The notes: generated by a model from the sequence alone, not told the origin. Shown: positions 49,754 to 59,007, counted from the stretch's first letter. The stretch is DNA of 64,000 nt from Flavobacteriales bacterium (GCA_947447525.1 CANFJL010000002.1:1-64000), one strand, 5' to 3'. Made by a program: numbers and translations.

Positions 49754-50971
49754 CTAAAGTGTGTTCATTACTGTTTCAATGGAAATTTCTTCACCCGCTA
49801 AATGAAGAATCCTTTGCATTACTTCGTCTACAATTGCGTCTGGACAGGAAGCACCAGAGGTAATTGCAATGTTTAATTTATCTTTTTCAGGTAAAAATTT
49901 ATGTTCCTGCGACACGAATTTTTGATGAATATCATAACTGTGAATCTCGTCTTTGGAAATTATTTCTTGGTGACTGTTAATGAAATAGGTCGTAAATTTT
50001 TGTTCTAACAATTCAACCAAATGTGTGGTATTTGAACTATTATATCCCCCTACAACAACTGCCAAATCTAATGGCTCTTCCATGAGTGCATAAGTAGAGG
50101 ATTGGTTGTCATTGGTGGCGTAACATAAGGTATCTCTTGTATCAGCCATGTGTTCTTTTATTTGATCTTCACCGTATTTATCTAGCATGATACTTCTTAA
50201 ATAAGTGGTGATGGCTTCGGTGTCTGAAGCTAACATGGTGGTTTGGTTGACAACACCAAGTTTTTTTAAATCTTTATTTGGATCAAAATTAGTTGAGTAT
50301 TTTCCTTCAAAATAGGTATAGAAATTGTCCATTTCCACATCTCCCTGAATGATTTTACCTAAGTAAATGGCGTCTTCCATGTTTTTTAATACTAAGGAAG
50401 GACCATTGGTTTTACTGTGTGAAAAAGTAGCTCTAGTTTCTTCGTGTTCGAATTTACCATGAATGATGATCGTGTGATCTGTTTCTCCCAATTTCTCTGA
50501 ACGATTCCACACTTTTTCGACAAATGGACAAGTGGTATTGTAACTGTCTATGTTCAGTCCTCTAGCGCGAAGATCATTCGCAAGTTCAACGGTAGTGCCG
50601 AAAGCTGGGATTATAATAATATCCTCTGGTGTCAATTCATCTAAATTAAATAAGGAGTTCCCTTCGGTATCTTGCAGAAATAAGATCCCTTGATCCTTTA
50701 GATCATCATTTACCGTAGGATTGTGAATCATTTGACTCAACAAAAAGATGCGTTTGTCAGGATGGGATCTTAAGGCATCGTATGATTTTTCAATTGCATT
50801 TTCGACTCCATAACAAAAACCAAAATGCCGGGCTAAGAAAAAAGTAACCCTGCCAAAAGTTAGTTGGGTAGGAGTGAAGTCCTTTTTTCTTGGGTCCTCC
50901 AATTTTCGCTTAGCTTTTACTTTGCTGATAATAGGTGATCGAAAGAAAGAAGGGACATCAAATTGTTTCAT
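49754..50971 (-). CDS. ispH: 4-hydroxy-3-methylbut-2-enyl diphosphate reductase
   Basis: About 405 residues from MKQFDVPSFFRSPIISK. An ATG eleven codons upstream (51004) is also possible, since the -7 element at 51023-51030 precedes both. This is the long IspH form of cyanobacteria and Bacteroidota. Iron-sulfur cysteines lie in HFGFCYGVENAI, NTTCPFVEKVW and ITSGASCPDAIVDEV. IspH carries out the last step of the MEP isoprenoid pathway, giving IPP and DMAPP. Confidence 0.95.
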   Translation of the reverse strand: MKQFDVPSFFRSPIISKVKAKRKLEDPRKKDFTPTQLTFGRVTFFLARHFGFCYGVENAIEKSYDALRSHPDKRIFLLSQMIHNPTVNDDLKDQGILFLQDTEGNSLFNLDELTPEDIIIIPAFGTTVELANDLRARGLNIDSYNTTCPFVEKVWNRSEKLGETDHTIIIHGKFEHEETRATFSHSKTNGPSLVLKNMEDAIYLGKIIQGDVEMDNFYTYFEGKYSTNFDPNKDLKKLGVVNQTTMLASDTEAITTYLRSIMLDKYGEDQIKEHMADTRDTLCYATNDNQSSTYALMEEPLDLAVVVGGYNSSNTTHLVELLEQKFTTYFINSHQEIISKDEIHSYDIHQKFVSQEHKFLPEKDKLNIAITSGASCPDAIVDEVMQRILHLAGEEISIETVMNTL

Positions 50972-51022
50972 GGTAATGGCTTGAAAACGAATGAAGCGAA
51001 GCATTGTTCATTCGGACACTAA

Positions 51023-51030
51023 CAAATATA
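51023..51030 (-). promoter_or_regulatory. -7 element (TATATTTG) of ispH
   Basis: An exact TAnnTTTG lies just upstream of ispH. The nearest TTG (51049-51047, spacer 16) falls inside the hairpin of the preceding terminator, so promoter and terminator overlap. Confidence 0.5.
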
Positions 51031-51037
51031 AAAAAAG

Positions 51038-51070
51038 AAAGGCTATCAAAAATATTTGATAGCCTTTTTT
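51038..51070 (-). terminator. Terminator after the MuiA-like gene
   Basis: A perfect 13-bp inverted repeat (AAAGGCTATCAAA / TTTGATAGCCTTT) has an AATA loop and T-runs on both strands. It lies 15 bases past the stop at 51086. Confidence 0.9.
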
Positions 51071-51085
51071 AACGCTTTGTTGTGC

Positions 51086-52765
51086 TTATTGAATTTCTAA
51101 AGGTTTGTCTTTATCGTGTTTCACCTTATAACTGTAATCAATTAATCGCGTTTCTTTAGCTTTAAGATTAAAACTCCATTCGAGTAAACCAGTGTTTTTA
51201 TCAAAACGACCTTTACCCATATCCAGCGCTTCTATCGTAATATCAGCATTTTGAGTAATTGGAAATTGATCTTGTATGATTAAATCAATAGCACTTGATT
51301 TTAAACTTTTCACTTCTATATTATAAGCGAATGTTCTTTCTCTTTTATCTCCAACTATCTTATCTTTCAATTCTTTCTTGAGTAAAGTTCTTTTGATAAC
51401 AATATTAGGATCTTTACCAAGCGAAAGGTTGAGCGTATCTTCCATAGTGGTTGGATCAATAAATGTTTCTCCAATATAAGAACCATCGAAGAAAATATTG
51501 GCTTTAGCAGGAACCAATTGCAAGTCATCTAATTTTGTCATTTGTGCCACTAAATAAACGGATGCATCCATTTTTGGAACTGCAAAATATTTAAATTTAG
51601 TTTCTAAATCAATAGTTTTAACCAGCACCATGTGTTGTTCATTATTTGATTTGATCGTGTAGGGTAAATCTATTTTAAATTCAGCGGAAATTAAATGATG
51701 AACAGTGGTCGTAAACTGATCAGCAGTTAATGCTTCCATGTCATCGACTGAATTTCTTTGTTCAAAATTATATCCCATATTGAACGCAGATTGAGGTATA
51801 AATTTCACATCTTCTAATCTTAATTTTTCTTTCTCCTGAGTCCTGTAGATATTGTAATCAATGTACCAAGGATTTAAAGTTGGCTTGGTTTTATTTACGA
51901 AAGGATTATTCGTAGAAATGTTAAGTTTTATATCATTCCAATCCAAACCCGTATTTTGATATACTTGAGCTTTGTAAGTTAGATTTAATTTACCTGTTGT
52001 AGCATCACTCCTTAAATCATATAATGGCGTCCATCCAGCATTAGTAACAAGATAAGAAAAGCTCATTTTGCCTGCCACAGCTTCTTTGCAAGATACAGTA
52101 ACAGTTATTCTTGGAATAGGGTTGTTAGGGGTTTGAATAAGACCATTATTTTGTTGGTAATTTCTTAGAACTTGCAGGCGTACTTCCATTCCACTTTTTC
52201 GATCTAGTTTCTCTTGTTTTCTTTTTTCTAAAGCAAGAAGTTTTTTATTGATTTCATTCATTTTAACAGAATAATATTCTACCGCCATTTTTAATAGATT
52301 AATGGAGTCGTTCACTTTTCCTTGACCTCTAATCGCTCCATTTCCAGAAATGATCGCTTTACTAGCATTTAAAACATTTATTTCATCAGTTATCTCTTGA
52401 ATGTCATAGCCGATATTACGCAAAGAATCTTCCAGAACCTGAATGTCTCTTTTTATTTTATAAGGAATTGCGTCAGGCGTAGCATTTATAGGCTGCGGGT
52501 AGAATAAAGAATACTTGGTGTCTAAAATAACAAGATCACCAGTGGCTTTTACTTGAATACTTTTCGCATCAATATAAGAACTTATACCTTCTAAGATAAT
52601 TTCTGTAACGCCAGGTTTGATGGTGTAGGAAGCTTTATGGTGCAATTGTGCACCTTGTGCAAACACCGTTACTTCAGTTAAGGAAGATTTTACAATTTCT
52701 TTTTCGGTAGCGTTAAGCCAGCTTGTACTCAGTAGCAAGCAGGCAAATAAGAGACTTTTTTTCAT
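51086..52765 (-). CDS. MuiA-family protein (DUF4140/DUF4139)
   Basis: The 559-residue protein has a signal peptide (to about LNATEK). An N-terminal DUF4140 domain follows (LTEVTVFAQGAQLHHKASYT), then a long coiled coil (about residues 100-200) and a C-terminal DUF4139 beta domain (LVTNAGWTPLYDLRSDA ... GLLEWSFNLKAKETRLIDY). The family is named after a mucoidy inhibitor in Pseudomonas; the biochemical role is unknown. It is a single-gene unit with a strong terminator. Confidence 0.9.
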   Translation of the reverse strand: MKKSLLFACLLLSTSWLNATEKEIVKSSLTEVTVFAQGAQLHHKASYTIKPGVTEIILEGISSYIDAKSIQVKATGDLVILDTKYSLFYPQPINATPDAIPYKIKRDIQVLEDSLRNIGYDIQEITDEINVLNASKAIISGNGAIRGQGKVNDSINLLKMAVEYYSVKMNEINKKLLALEKRKQEKLDRKSGMEVRLQVLRNYQQNNGLIQTPNNPIPRITVTVSCKEAVAGKMSFSYLVTNAGWTPLYDLRSDATTGKLNLTYKAQVYQNTGLDWNDIKLNISTNNPFVNKTKPTLNPWYIDYNIYRTQEKEKLRLEDVKFIPQSAFNMGYNFEQRNSVDDMEALTADQFTTTVHHLISAEFKIDLPYTIKSNNEQHMVLVKTIDLETKFKYFAVPKMDASVYLVAQMTKLDDLQLVPAKANIFFDGSYIGETFIDPTTMEDTLNLSLGKDPNIVIKRTLLKKELKDKIVGDKRERTFAYNIEVKSLKSSAIDLIIQDQFPITQNADITIEALDMGKGRFDKNTGLLEWSFNLKAKETRLIDYSYKVKHDKDKPLEIQ

Positions 52766-52824
52766 AAGATAGGTTTTTCTTCTGCTTACAAGCGAACTTG
52801 AAAAGCGTTCAAAAAAAACTCAAC

Positions 52825-54213
52825 TTATTTTATAAGTGCTTGAATTTCAGCGATAATTTTTAACGCTAATGCTTCTGCAGCATGCTCGTCTTTACTTTCT
52901 GAATAAATACGAATAATTGGTTCTGTATTGCTCTTTCTCAGGTGAACCCATTCTTTATCAATGTAAATTTTTACCCCATCTGTAGTATCTACTTCTTGGT
53001 CTTTATAGCGTTCTGCCATGCTTTTTAAAACGTGATCTACATCGGTTTCTGGAGTAAGCTCAATTTTGTTTTTGGAAATTGTATAAGCGGGATAAGAATC
53101 TCTTAATTCAGATACTTTAATTTTCTTATGCGCTAGGTGACTTAAGAATAGAGCGATTCCAACCAGTGAATCTCTTCCGTAATGCAATTCAGGATAAATT
53201 ATTCCACCATTTCCTTCACCACCAATTACAGCATGAATTTCTTTCATTTTAGCAACAACATTTACTTCACCAACTGCTGCGGAAGCGTTAGTCTGTCCAT
53301 AAGCTTCCGTTACATCTCTCAAGGCGCGGGTTGATGATAAATTAGAAACAGTCGCTCCTGGTGTTTTACTCAATACATAATCAGCAACAGCAACCAAAGT
53401 ATATTCTTCACCAAACATGCTTCCATCTTCGCAAACAAAAGCCAAACGGTCTACATCAGGATCTACTGTTATTCCGATGTCTGCTCCAATTTCTTTGATT
53501 TTATTAGAGAGATCAACTAAGTGAGCGGGTAGAGGTTCAGGGTTATGTGGAAAATGTCCTGTTGGATCGCAATACAATTCAGTAATCTGGGTTACACCCA
53601 AAGCCTTTAATAATGCTGGGACAAAAATACCTCCTGAGGAATTAACTGCATCTACAACTACTTTAAAATCAGATGATTTGATTGCATTTACATCAACTAT
53701 AGGTAAAGATAAAATAGCGTCAATATGCTTTTGCAAATAGGTGTCATTGGGTATAATGGCACCCAGATCGTCTACGGAAGCAAAATTAAAATCTTCTTGA
53801 TCAGCAATCGACAAAACTTCTTCTCCATCTTTCCCAGAAATAAATTCTCCTTTCTCATTGAGTAATTTCAGTGCATTCCATTCCTTTGGATTGTGACTCG
53901 CTGTGATGATGATGCCACCGTGAGCCTTTTCTAGAGGAACTGCAATTTCAACGGTTGGAGTAGTGGAGAGGCCTAAATCGATTACCTCAATTCCTAATCC
54001 GGAGAGTGTTGCGCTCACTAAACTAGAAATCATTGGACCTGAAATCCGAGCATCTCGACCAATTACCACTTTAATACTTTGTTTTGGATTTCGATTGATG
54101 ATCCAAGTTCCGTAAGCTGCTGCAAATTTAACAGCATCAACAGGCGTTAGACCATTATTAACTGTCCCGCCGATGGTACCGCGAATTCCAGATATTGATT
54201 TAATAAGTGTCAT
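52825..54213 (-). CDS. glmM: Phosphoglucosamine mutase
   Basis: The 462-residue protein has the phosphoserine loop ITASHNPKEWNALKLL (Ser106), the Mg loop TVDPDVDRLAFV, the sugar-binding GEGNGGIIYPELHYGRD and the C-terminal phosphate-binding RKSNTEPIIRIYSE. It converts glucosamine-6-phosphate to glucosamine-1-phosphate for UDP-GlcNAc synthesis. Bacteroidota homologues may also act on other hexose phosphates. It lies 10 bases downstream of ribH. Confidence 0.93.
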   Translation of the reverse strand: MTLIKSISGIRGTIGGTVNNGLTPVDAVKFAAAYGTWIINRNPKQSIKVVIGRDARISGPMISSLVSATLSGLGIEVIDLGLSTTPTVEIAVPLEKAHGGIIITASHNPKEWNALKLLNEKGEFISGKDGEEVLSIADQEDFNFASVDDLGAIIPNDTYLQKHIDAILSLPIVDVNAIKSSDFKVVVDAVNSSGGIFVPALLKALGVTQITELYCDPTGHFPHNPEPLPAHLVDLSNKIKEIGADIGITVDPDVDRLAFVCEDGSMFGEEYTLVAVADYVLSKTPGATVSNLSSTRALRDVTEAYGQTNASAAVGEVNVVAKMKEIHAVIGGEGNGGIIYPELHYGRDSLVGIALFLSHLAHKKIKVSELRDSYPAYTISKNKIELTPETDVDHVLKSMAERYKDQEVDTTDGVKIYIDKEWVHLRKSNTEPIIRIYSESKDEHAAEALALKIIAEIQALIK

Positions 54214-54223
54214 TTTCTTTATT

Positions 54224-54715
54224 TTAAAGTAAAGATTTTTTAAGGGAGATCATTTTCAAGCAAGCTATAGCAGCTTCAACGCCTTTATTACCGTGAATTC
54301 CTCCAGATCTATCAATAGATTGTTGGATATGATTGTCGGTCAACAAACAATAAGCAACAGGCTTATCAAATTTTAACATAACTTCCATAATGCCTTGAGT
54401 GGCTCCAGAACAAACAAAATCAAAATGTTTGGTTTCACCTTGAATGACAACTCCAATGGCAATAACACCATCAATGGATGCATCAGAAAGTAGGTATTGA
54501 GATCCTAAAGGAAGTTCAAAAGCTCCAGGGACTTGTTTAACGATAATATTATCATCAAGTACACCATTGTCTTTTAGCGCTTCAATTGCACCAGATAATA
54601 AATTTGAGGTGATTGCGTCATTCCAGATAGAAACAACAATGCCGATCTTAAAATCGGCACTATTAAGAATTTCTTCTTTGGAATATTGTGATAAATTTTT
54701 ACCTGCTGTAGCCAT
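54224..54715 (-). CDS. ribH: 6,7-dimethyl-8-ribityllumazine synthase
   Basis: The 163-residue protein has the lumazine synthase motifs IVVSIWNDAITSNLLSGAIE, VPGAFELPLGSQYLL, GVVIQGETKHFDFVC (with the conserved catalytic His) and RSGGIHGNKGVEAA. It makes the penultimate intermediate of riboflavin. Its start overlaps the stop of the upstream TPR gene by 1 base. Confidence 0.96.
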   Translation of the reverse strand: MATAGKNLSQYSKEEILNSADFKIGIVVSIWNDAITSNLLSGAIEALKDNGVLDDNIIVKQVPGAFELPLGSQYLLSDASIDGVIAIGVVIQGETKHFDFVCSGATQGIMEVMLKFDKPVAYCLLTDNHIQQSIDRSGGIHGNKGVEAAIACLKMISLKKSLL

Positions 54716-55356
54716 TACTTTGACTTGTTGCTAGAAGCTCTTGAAATATATTTATCAATAGTTTTCTGTCCAGCATAAGTGGGGTAATCATCTTTAATTC
54801 TTGTGTAAAAACCTGCAGCATCTTCAAATTTGTCTAATTTCTCAGCGCAAAGTCCAGCTTTAAAAAGATACATTGGTGTAGTCATTTCATTATCCTCTTT
54901 ATCGGCTGCTTCTTCATACTTACCAATCGCATCCGCATATTTTTTCATTTCAGATAAGCAATCGCCTTGTAAACCAATACAAAAAATAGACAGGTAACTA
55001 TCATTTACAGAAACACCTTCAAAATTATCTAAAGCTTTTCTGAATTCACCTTTTTTCATGTATTGAGTTCCCAATAAATACTGACCAATTTCTCCACCTG
55101 AGTTTCCATCATATTTCTTTACAAAAGGAACTAAAAGTTTAATTGCTTGATCTGTACTGTCTTTTGTAATATAATTCATTGCAACCCACCAACCATCATT
55201 AGATTTCTCATTGCTAGGTTTAACAATAAATTGACGGTAAGAAAAATAAAGCAGTATTAACACTACTAATCCTCCTAAAACATAAGTTCCTATTTTAACT
55301 TTCGAATTATTTTCGAACTTCGATTTTAACGCTTCTAATGATAAATTATCTGACAT
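54715..55356 (-). CDS. TPR membrane-anchored protein
   Basis: 213 residues from MSDNLSLEALKSKFENNSK (ATG 55356); the longer frame begins 24 codons upstream without support. One transmembrane helix (about residues 24-44, YVLGGLVVLILLYFSY) is followed by TPR-like helices (GQYLLGTQYMKKGEFRKALD, KKYADAIGKYEEAAD, KFEDAAGFYTRIKDDYP). The layout resembles YfgM-type proteins. The conserved position before ribH is common in Bacteroidota. It is probably a periplasmic scaffold or chaperone. Confidence 0.82.
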   Translation of the reverse strand: MSDNLSLEALKSKFENNSKVKIGTYVLGGLVVLILLYFSYRQFIVKPSNEKSNDGWWVAMNYITKDSTDQAIKLLVPFVKKYDGNSGGEIGQYLLGTQYMKKGEFRKALDNFEGVSVNDSYLSIFCIGLQGDCLSEMKKYADAIGKYEEAADKEDNEMTTPMYLFKAGLCAEKLDKFEDAAGFYTRIKDDYPTYAGQKTIDKYISRASSNKSK

Positions 55357-55471
55357 AACATAAATTTGATGCGAAAATACATATTTTTTTCGGAACAAAA
55401 GAAAAGTGAGTAAACATTTAGAAGTCAAATGAATTGCAATAAATTAAAATAACTTTTCGATGCACCACCAA

Positions 55472-55693
55472 TTATTTCACAATCCAATTCCAGCACTTTT
55501 TATGCAAAAGCGGAATGCATATTCCCATTAAGGGAACCAAGATAACAGTGAAGATTAATGTTTTGATTAATTGAGGGAATTCTTTAATTAAAGGAAAAAC
55601 TAAAGCAAACATCAGATTGATAACGGGGTAGACAAACAACCAACTGATGAGCATTAATTTCCATTTTTTAGGCTTGCTATTTTGAGTTTCCAT
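55472..55693 (-). CDS. Small two-helix membrane protein
   Basis: 73 residues from METQNSKPKKWKLMLISWLF (ATG 55693). Two hydrophobic helices are connected by a short loop and followed by PLMGICIPLLHKKCWNWIVK. The sequence resembles the C-terminal membrane part found fused to some antibiotic-biosynthesis-monooxygenase (ABM) proteins, but no ABM domain is present here. Function unknown. Confidence 0.6.
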   Translation of the reverse strand: METQNSKPKKWKLMLISWLFVYPVINLMFALVFPLIKEFPQLIKTLIFTVILVPLMGICIPLLHKKCWNWIVK

Positions 55694-55790
55694 TTTAAAA
55701 TATTTATTAAATAACAGATTTAAAGGTACAATGTTCATTCCTTTTGGAAAGTAATTACAAATTATTAATTTCGCTCGTAAATCAAAGTAA

Positions 55791-56198
55791 ATGGAACAAA
55801 TAGAAGTGAAATCAATAATTAAAGCCCCGATGAGTCATGTTTGGGAGTGTTGGACGGCACCAAAACATATTGTCCATTGGAACTTTGCGAGTGATGATTG
55901 GCATTGTCCAAAAGCAGACAACAATTTGATCGTTGGTGGTACATTTCATTATACCATGTCGGCCAAGGATAATAGTATGAGTTTTGATTTTTGGGGGACT
56001 TATGTATCCATTGAATTTGAAAAACACCTAGAGATTTTACTCGGAGATGGTAGAAAAATGTCAGTTTACTTTGAATCTAATGGAGATGAAACTACCGTAA
56101 TGGAAAAATTTGATCCTGAAAATGAGAATCCAGTTGAACTTCAAAAAACAGGATGGCAAATGATTTTAGATAATTTCAAGACTTATTCGGAGCAATAG
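55791..56198 (+). CDS. SRPBCC/AHSA1-family protein
   Basis: The 135-residue protein is a single START/Bet v1-like helix-grip domain. It has IIKAPMSHVWECWTAPKHI, HWNFASDDWHCPKADNNL, GGTFHYTMSAKDNSMSFDFW and a final helix GWQMILDNFKTY. AHSA1-like proteins bind hydrophobic ligands or co-chaperone Hsp90. It is divergent from the small membrane protein gene at 55472-55693. Confidence 0.9.
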   Translation: MEQIEVKSIIKAPMSHVWECWTAPKHIVHWNFASDDWHCPKADNNLIVGGTFHYTMSAKDNSMSFDFWGTYVSIEFEKHLEILLGDGRKMSVYFESNGDETTVMEKFDPENENPVELQKTGWQMILDNFKTYSEQ

Positions 56199-56227
56199 TT
56201 AAAACTTCAGGTTGCATAATTTTGATC

Positions 56228-56470
56228 TTACTTATCATTCAAACCAATTCCAAATCCTAACAGTGCTGCGACTAAAGCAAATGGAAGTAATATAACTACC
56301 TTTTGCCACACAGGTTTATCTTTCCATTTTTGTTCCGTTTGGAATGGGTCAAAGATGATTCCTATTCCAAGTGAGGAGGCTGCTTGTATAAAATCTTCAT
56401 TGAATATCGCCTGATATAACCCTAACAAAAGAAATCCAAGATAAAGAAATTTGTTAATGGGTGTTTTCAT
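56228..56470 (-). CDS. Small two-helix membrane protein, Bacteroidota-conserved
   Basis: The 80-residue protein has two transmembrane helices (about 8-25 and 58-77). The connecting part includes GIGIIFDPFQTEQKWKDKPV and the end is LLGFGIGLNDK. It resembles a short hypothetical family common in flavobacteria. Function unknown. Confidence 0.65.
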   Translation of the reverse strand: MKTPINKFLYLGFLLLGLYQAIFNEDFIQAASSLGIGIIFDPFQTEQKWKDKPVWQKVVILLPFALVAALLGFGIGLNDK

Positions 56471-56497
56471 TTTATAATCATTTACTTCAGATAAAAA

Positions 56498-56710
56498 CTA
56501 ATCCTCATTTTTGAGTAATTCTTTTTTTCGTTTTTCAATTAAAGCATCAATCTCAATTATAGCATCTTTTTTAAAGGAATTGTCTACTTCGAAAAGTAAT
56601 GCTTTATTTTTTTTGTTGCCATTCGGATAAAAATAAACTTTTTGTCCGACATCTAAACCAATTCCGCTATTATTGACCTTGAATTTGTTTCTGAAAAATG
56701 ATTTATTCAA
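56498..56710 (-). CDS. Small hypothetical protein
   Basis: The 70-residue basic protein has GLDVGQKVYFYPNGNKKNK and a Lys/Glu-rich C-terminal helix (EIDALIEKRKKELLKNED). No family is recognised. It lies between the small membrane protein gene and the broken HsdR_N gene in an AT-rich accessory stretch. The gene call rests on ORF length and plausible composition only. Confidence 0.45.
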   Translation of the reverse strand: MNKSFFRNKFKVNNSGIGLDVGQKVYFYPNGNKKNKALLFEVDNSFKKDAIIEIDALIEKRKKELLKNED

Positions 56711-56772
56711 TCTAAATCTTTACCCAATAAATTAATTTTGGGTAAAGAAAAAACTGGATTTTCAAATCTTAA

Positions 56773-57811
56773 TTAAGTTAAATAATCCAATGCCATTTCA
56801 GTAAGTTCTTTTTTCAATTTTGTGATTGATGAAATTGAAACATCTTCTAATTTATAGGGCTTTTTATTAATTTCAATTACCTTAGAATTGTCTTTGAAAA
56901 TTATAGAACAAATTTGTTTATTTTGATTGTCATCTACTGTAATAATGAACATTGTTTTTAAATCTCTATAGCTAATTCTCTCAAGTTGGGCGCTCTTTAT
57001 CTTAGAAGACATTGCGAGTATTGTTTTAATTACATTGTATGCTTTTATTTCTTCTTCAGTTGTAATTACACCACTATTAGACGAAGCAATTTCTTTCTTT
57101 ATCACTCTATCTAAAGTTGTTTTTAAAGAGGTGGAATTAACAAGTTCTTTGATTTGGCTAATTATCTTATCGTTGGAACGTAGACCTCCCATATTTCTAT
57201 AAATAATCTTAGCGAGGTCGACACTTGGATTGCTTAAAGTTTCAAATAATGCATTATCAAATTCATCTAAAAAATAGATTTCCTCCGCTTCCTCTATTAT
57301 TCTTTTAATCTCAATATTTTGATGATTAAACAAAGCTAACATGTCTAAATCAGATGACCCATAGTTTAAGAGGTCAAAGCTAAAGAATGGCTTAGTATTT
57401 AAACCTTGTTTTAATTTTGAATTGATGGTATAGAAATTATAGATAATTCCATTTGTGACAATCCCAATCTTAGCAGATGGTGTATAAAGACAATATTCAT
57501 TTAATTGTCTAAAATGATTGTCTGTCAATTTGGATGTGCAACTTTTACATTCAACTAACATAATTGGCTCTTTTTTACCTAGGGTAATTGCAATGTCAAC
57601 GCGCCTATTTTTTTTTGTCAGCCATATCTGCATAATACTCATGAGTATAATCATCTATTTTTTGATAGTTTAATGTATTTAAAAATGGATGAATAAGATT
57701 GTCTCGTGTTTGAGTTTCATCTTTACTGGCATTGATTGCTTTAAGAAAGTCCCAATTGTCAAATGATTTCTTTAATTGAGTAGTTATTTGTTTATGTCTT
57801 TTGCTATCCAT
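56773..57811 (-). pseudogene. HsdR_N nuclease-domain protein, frameshifted in an A9 tract
   Basis: Two overlapping frames belong to one ~345-residue protein. The upstream part runs from MDSKRHKQITTQLKKSFDNW to YADMADKKK and stops in the A9 run at 57616-57608. The downstream frame continues in sense as NRRVDIAITLGKKEPIMLVE. Removing one A restores ADKKNRRVDIAI. The restored domain has the PD-(D/E)xK pattern VDIA...VECK of type I restriction HsdR N-terminal nuclease domains, but no helicase domain follows. It could be a decayed gene, a phase-variable switch, polymerase slippage or a sequencing error. No hsdM/S lies nearby. Confidence 0.8.
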
Positions 57812-57930
57812 TCTGAATTTGGTTTTAAATTATACTATAATTGTCAAAATCTACTATCCTGTTATCATAAGGATTGGACTTAAATCAATTCCTATGGTAT
57901 TTTTTAAGTTTCTGTTTAAAAATCTAAATA

Positions 57931-58272
57931 TTATAATGAATTAAGAACATTCTGTAAACTATCGATTTCATTTTGCTTTTTTTGAAGGTTTTGTCCTTCT
58001 AATTTTATTTTATTCGAAAAATCTAACAATTTTTTCGCAATTGCTCTTTTTTTATCAGCGCATTCTTTTGGATTTTCGATTAAATCAATAGCTTTTGATT
58101 CAAGCATTAAAAAATCACCTTCAGTTTTTTGCCATTTTCGGTTCGCTTCTGATTCATCGAGCATTTGATCTAATTCTATACTTTTTTCTAGGATTTGATT
58201 ATTTAAATCATCAACCTTTTCATTTCCACAGGAAAATAAAAGCAGAACAATTGGGAAAATTAATTTTTTCAT
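57931..58272 (-). CDS. Small lipoprotein with coiled-coil sequence
   Basis: 113 residues from MKKLIFPIVLLLFSCGNEKV, with lipobox LFSC. The mature part is almost entirely helical and charged (ILEKSIELDQMLDESEANRK ... GQNLQKKQNEIDSLQNVLNS), probably a coiled coil. No family is recognised. Confidence 0.65.
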   Translation of the reverse strand: MKKLIFPIVLLLFSCGNEKVDDLNNQILEKSIELDQMLDESEANRKWQKTEGDFLMLESKAIDLIENPKECADKKRAIAKKLLDFSNKIKLEGQNLQKKQNEIDSLQNVLNSL

Positions 58273-58293
58273 AAAAAAAATTGGATTATTCAA

Positions 58294-58776
58294 TATTTAA
58301 ATAGAATTTAAAAAAAAACTGATAGTATTTCTTTCTCTGCTAATTTAGTTGCTATGTTCAAGTTGAATTTAGTTCAAGTTGTCCAAGTTGGTACAGCTAG
58401 AACTTTAATTACATCTTGTTTCATCTTATCAACCATATATTAGCATTAATACAGCCCTGAAAGGGTGTCATCCAAAAACGATGGACTAAGTCTATCGGAA
58501 ATAGTAATTAACCATAATTAACTAAGCCCTGAAAGGGTGAAATATTTAACTGCGTGATTCACTCTGATTCCAACGTTTCTTTAGGTTACAAAGCCTGGGA
58601 CTCCCCATAACCTGAGGAATGGTCGAAGTATACTCAATAAATAGATATTTCACCCTTTCAGGGCTTTTGATTGAGTGATTCACTGACACATTGGGCTCTT
58701 TTGGTTACTGAGCTTGTCGAAGTATGCCCAATGATTAGATATTGCACCCTTTCAGGGCTACCAAATGGGAGTGTGC
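58294..58776. other. Intergenic region with REP-like palindromes
   Basis: This ~480-base stretch has no supported gene. It begins with a short repeated TTCAAGTTG phrase, then carries four REP-like palindromic units (separate entry). Interspersed are CTGAGCTTGTCGAAGTATGC-type repeats (58714 region and a variant at 58611-58632). Confidence 0.75.
58453..58759. repeat. Four REP-like units with core AGCCCTGAAAGGGTG
   Basis: Units lie at 58453-58467 and 58525-58539 in one orientation, and at 58651-58665 and 58745-58759 inverted. Each core is itself a near-palindrome (GCCCTGAAAGGG). The last two units share ~40 bases of upstream flank (GTCGAAGTAT ... TAGATATT). Paired inverted units can fold into long stem-loops. 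GCCCTGAAAGGGC-type palindromes are widespread in Bacteroidota genomes. Confidence 0.8.
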
Positions 58777-58869
58777 TCATCCTTCAAATCGTATCCAAGG
58801 ATTTTGAGAATAACCAACATAATAGCGGTCAATACTATTGGAATACAAAATGTAAATGTAATAAGTCAT
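58777..58869 (-). pseudogene. 5' fragment of a duplicated GIY-YIG gene
   Basis: The frame encodes MTYYIYILYSNSIDRYYVGY plus SQNPWIRFEG and then stops. It matches the first 29 codons of the intact GIY-YIG gene at 59375 with one substitution. It is part of a ~131-base direct repeat (58783-58913 versus 59289-59419) that also includes the tRNA-Asn terminator. It ends abruptly next to a REP-like unit. Confidence 0.85.
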
Positions 58870-58913
58870 ATAAACAAAAAAGTCCAACATTTCTGCTGGA
58901 CTTCCGCTCCTCT
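58783..58913 (-). repeat. Direct repeat of the tRNA-Asn 3' end, terminator and GIY-YIG 5' end
   Basis: Matches 59289-59419 with about three mismatches over 131 bases. It contains a terminator hairpin (58876-58903) and ends in CCGCTCCTC, the tRNA acceptor-end sequence, just before an unrelated palindrome (TCCCGAAGCATCGGGA at 58913-58928). Confidence 0.9.
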
Positions 58914-59007
58914 CCCGAAGCATCGGGATTGGACTTCCTTCGGCTCCATTTCATTAGGCTCAGGATAACTCCGAAGTGTCGGAGCAGGCTCATCGTCCCA
59001 ACCGATC

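Noticed and set aside
58453..58759. REP-like units as a CRISPR array
   Set aside because: The units are short palindromes in both orientations with unequal gaps, and no cas genes are present.
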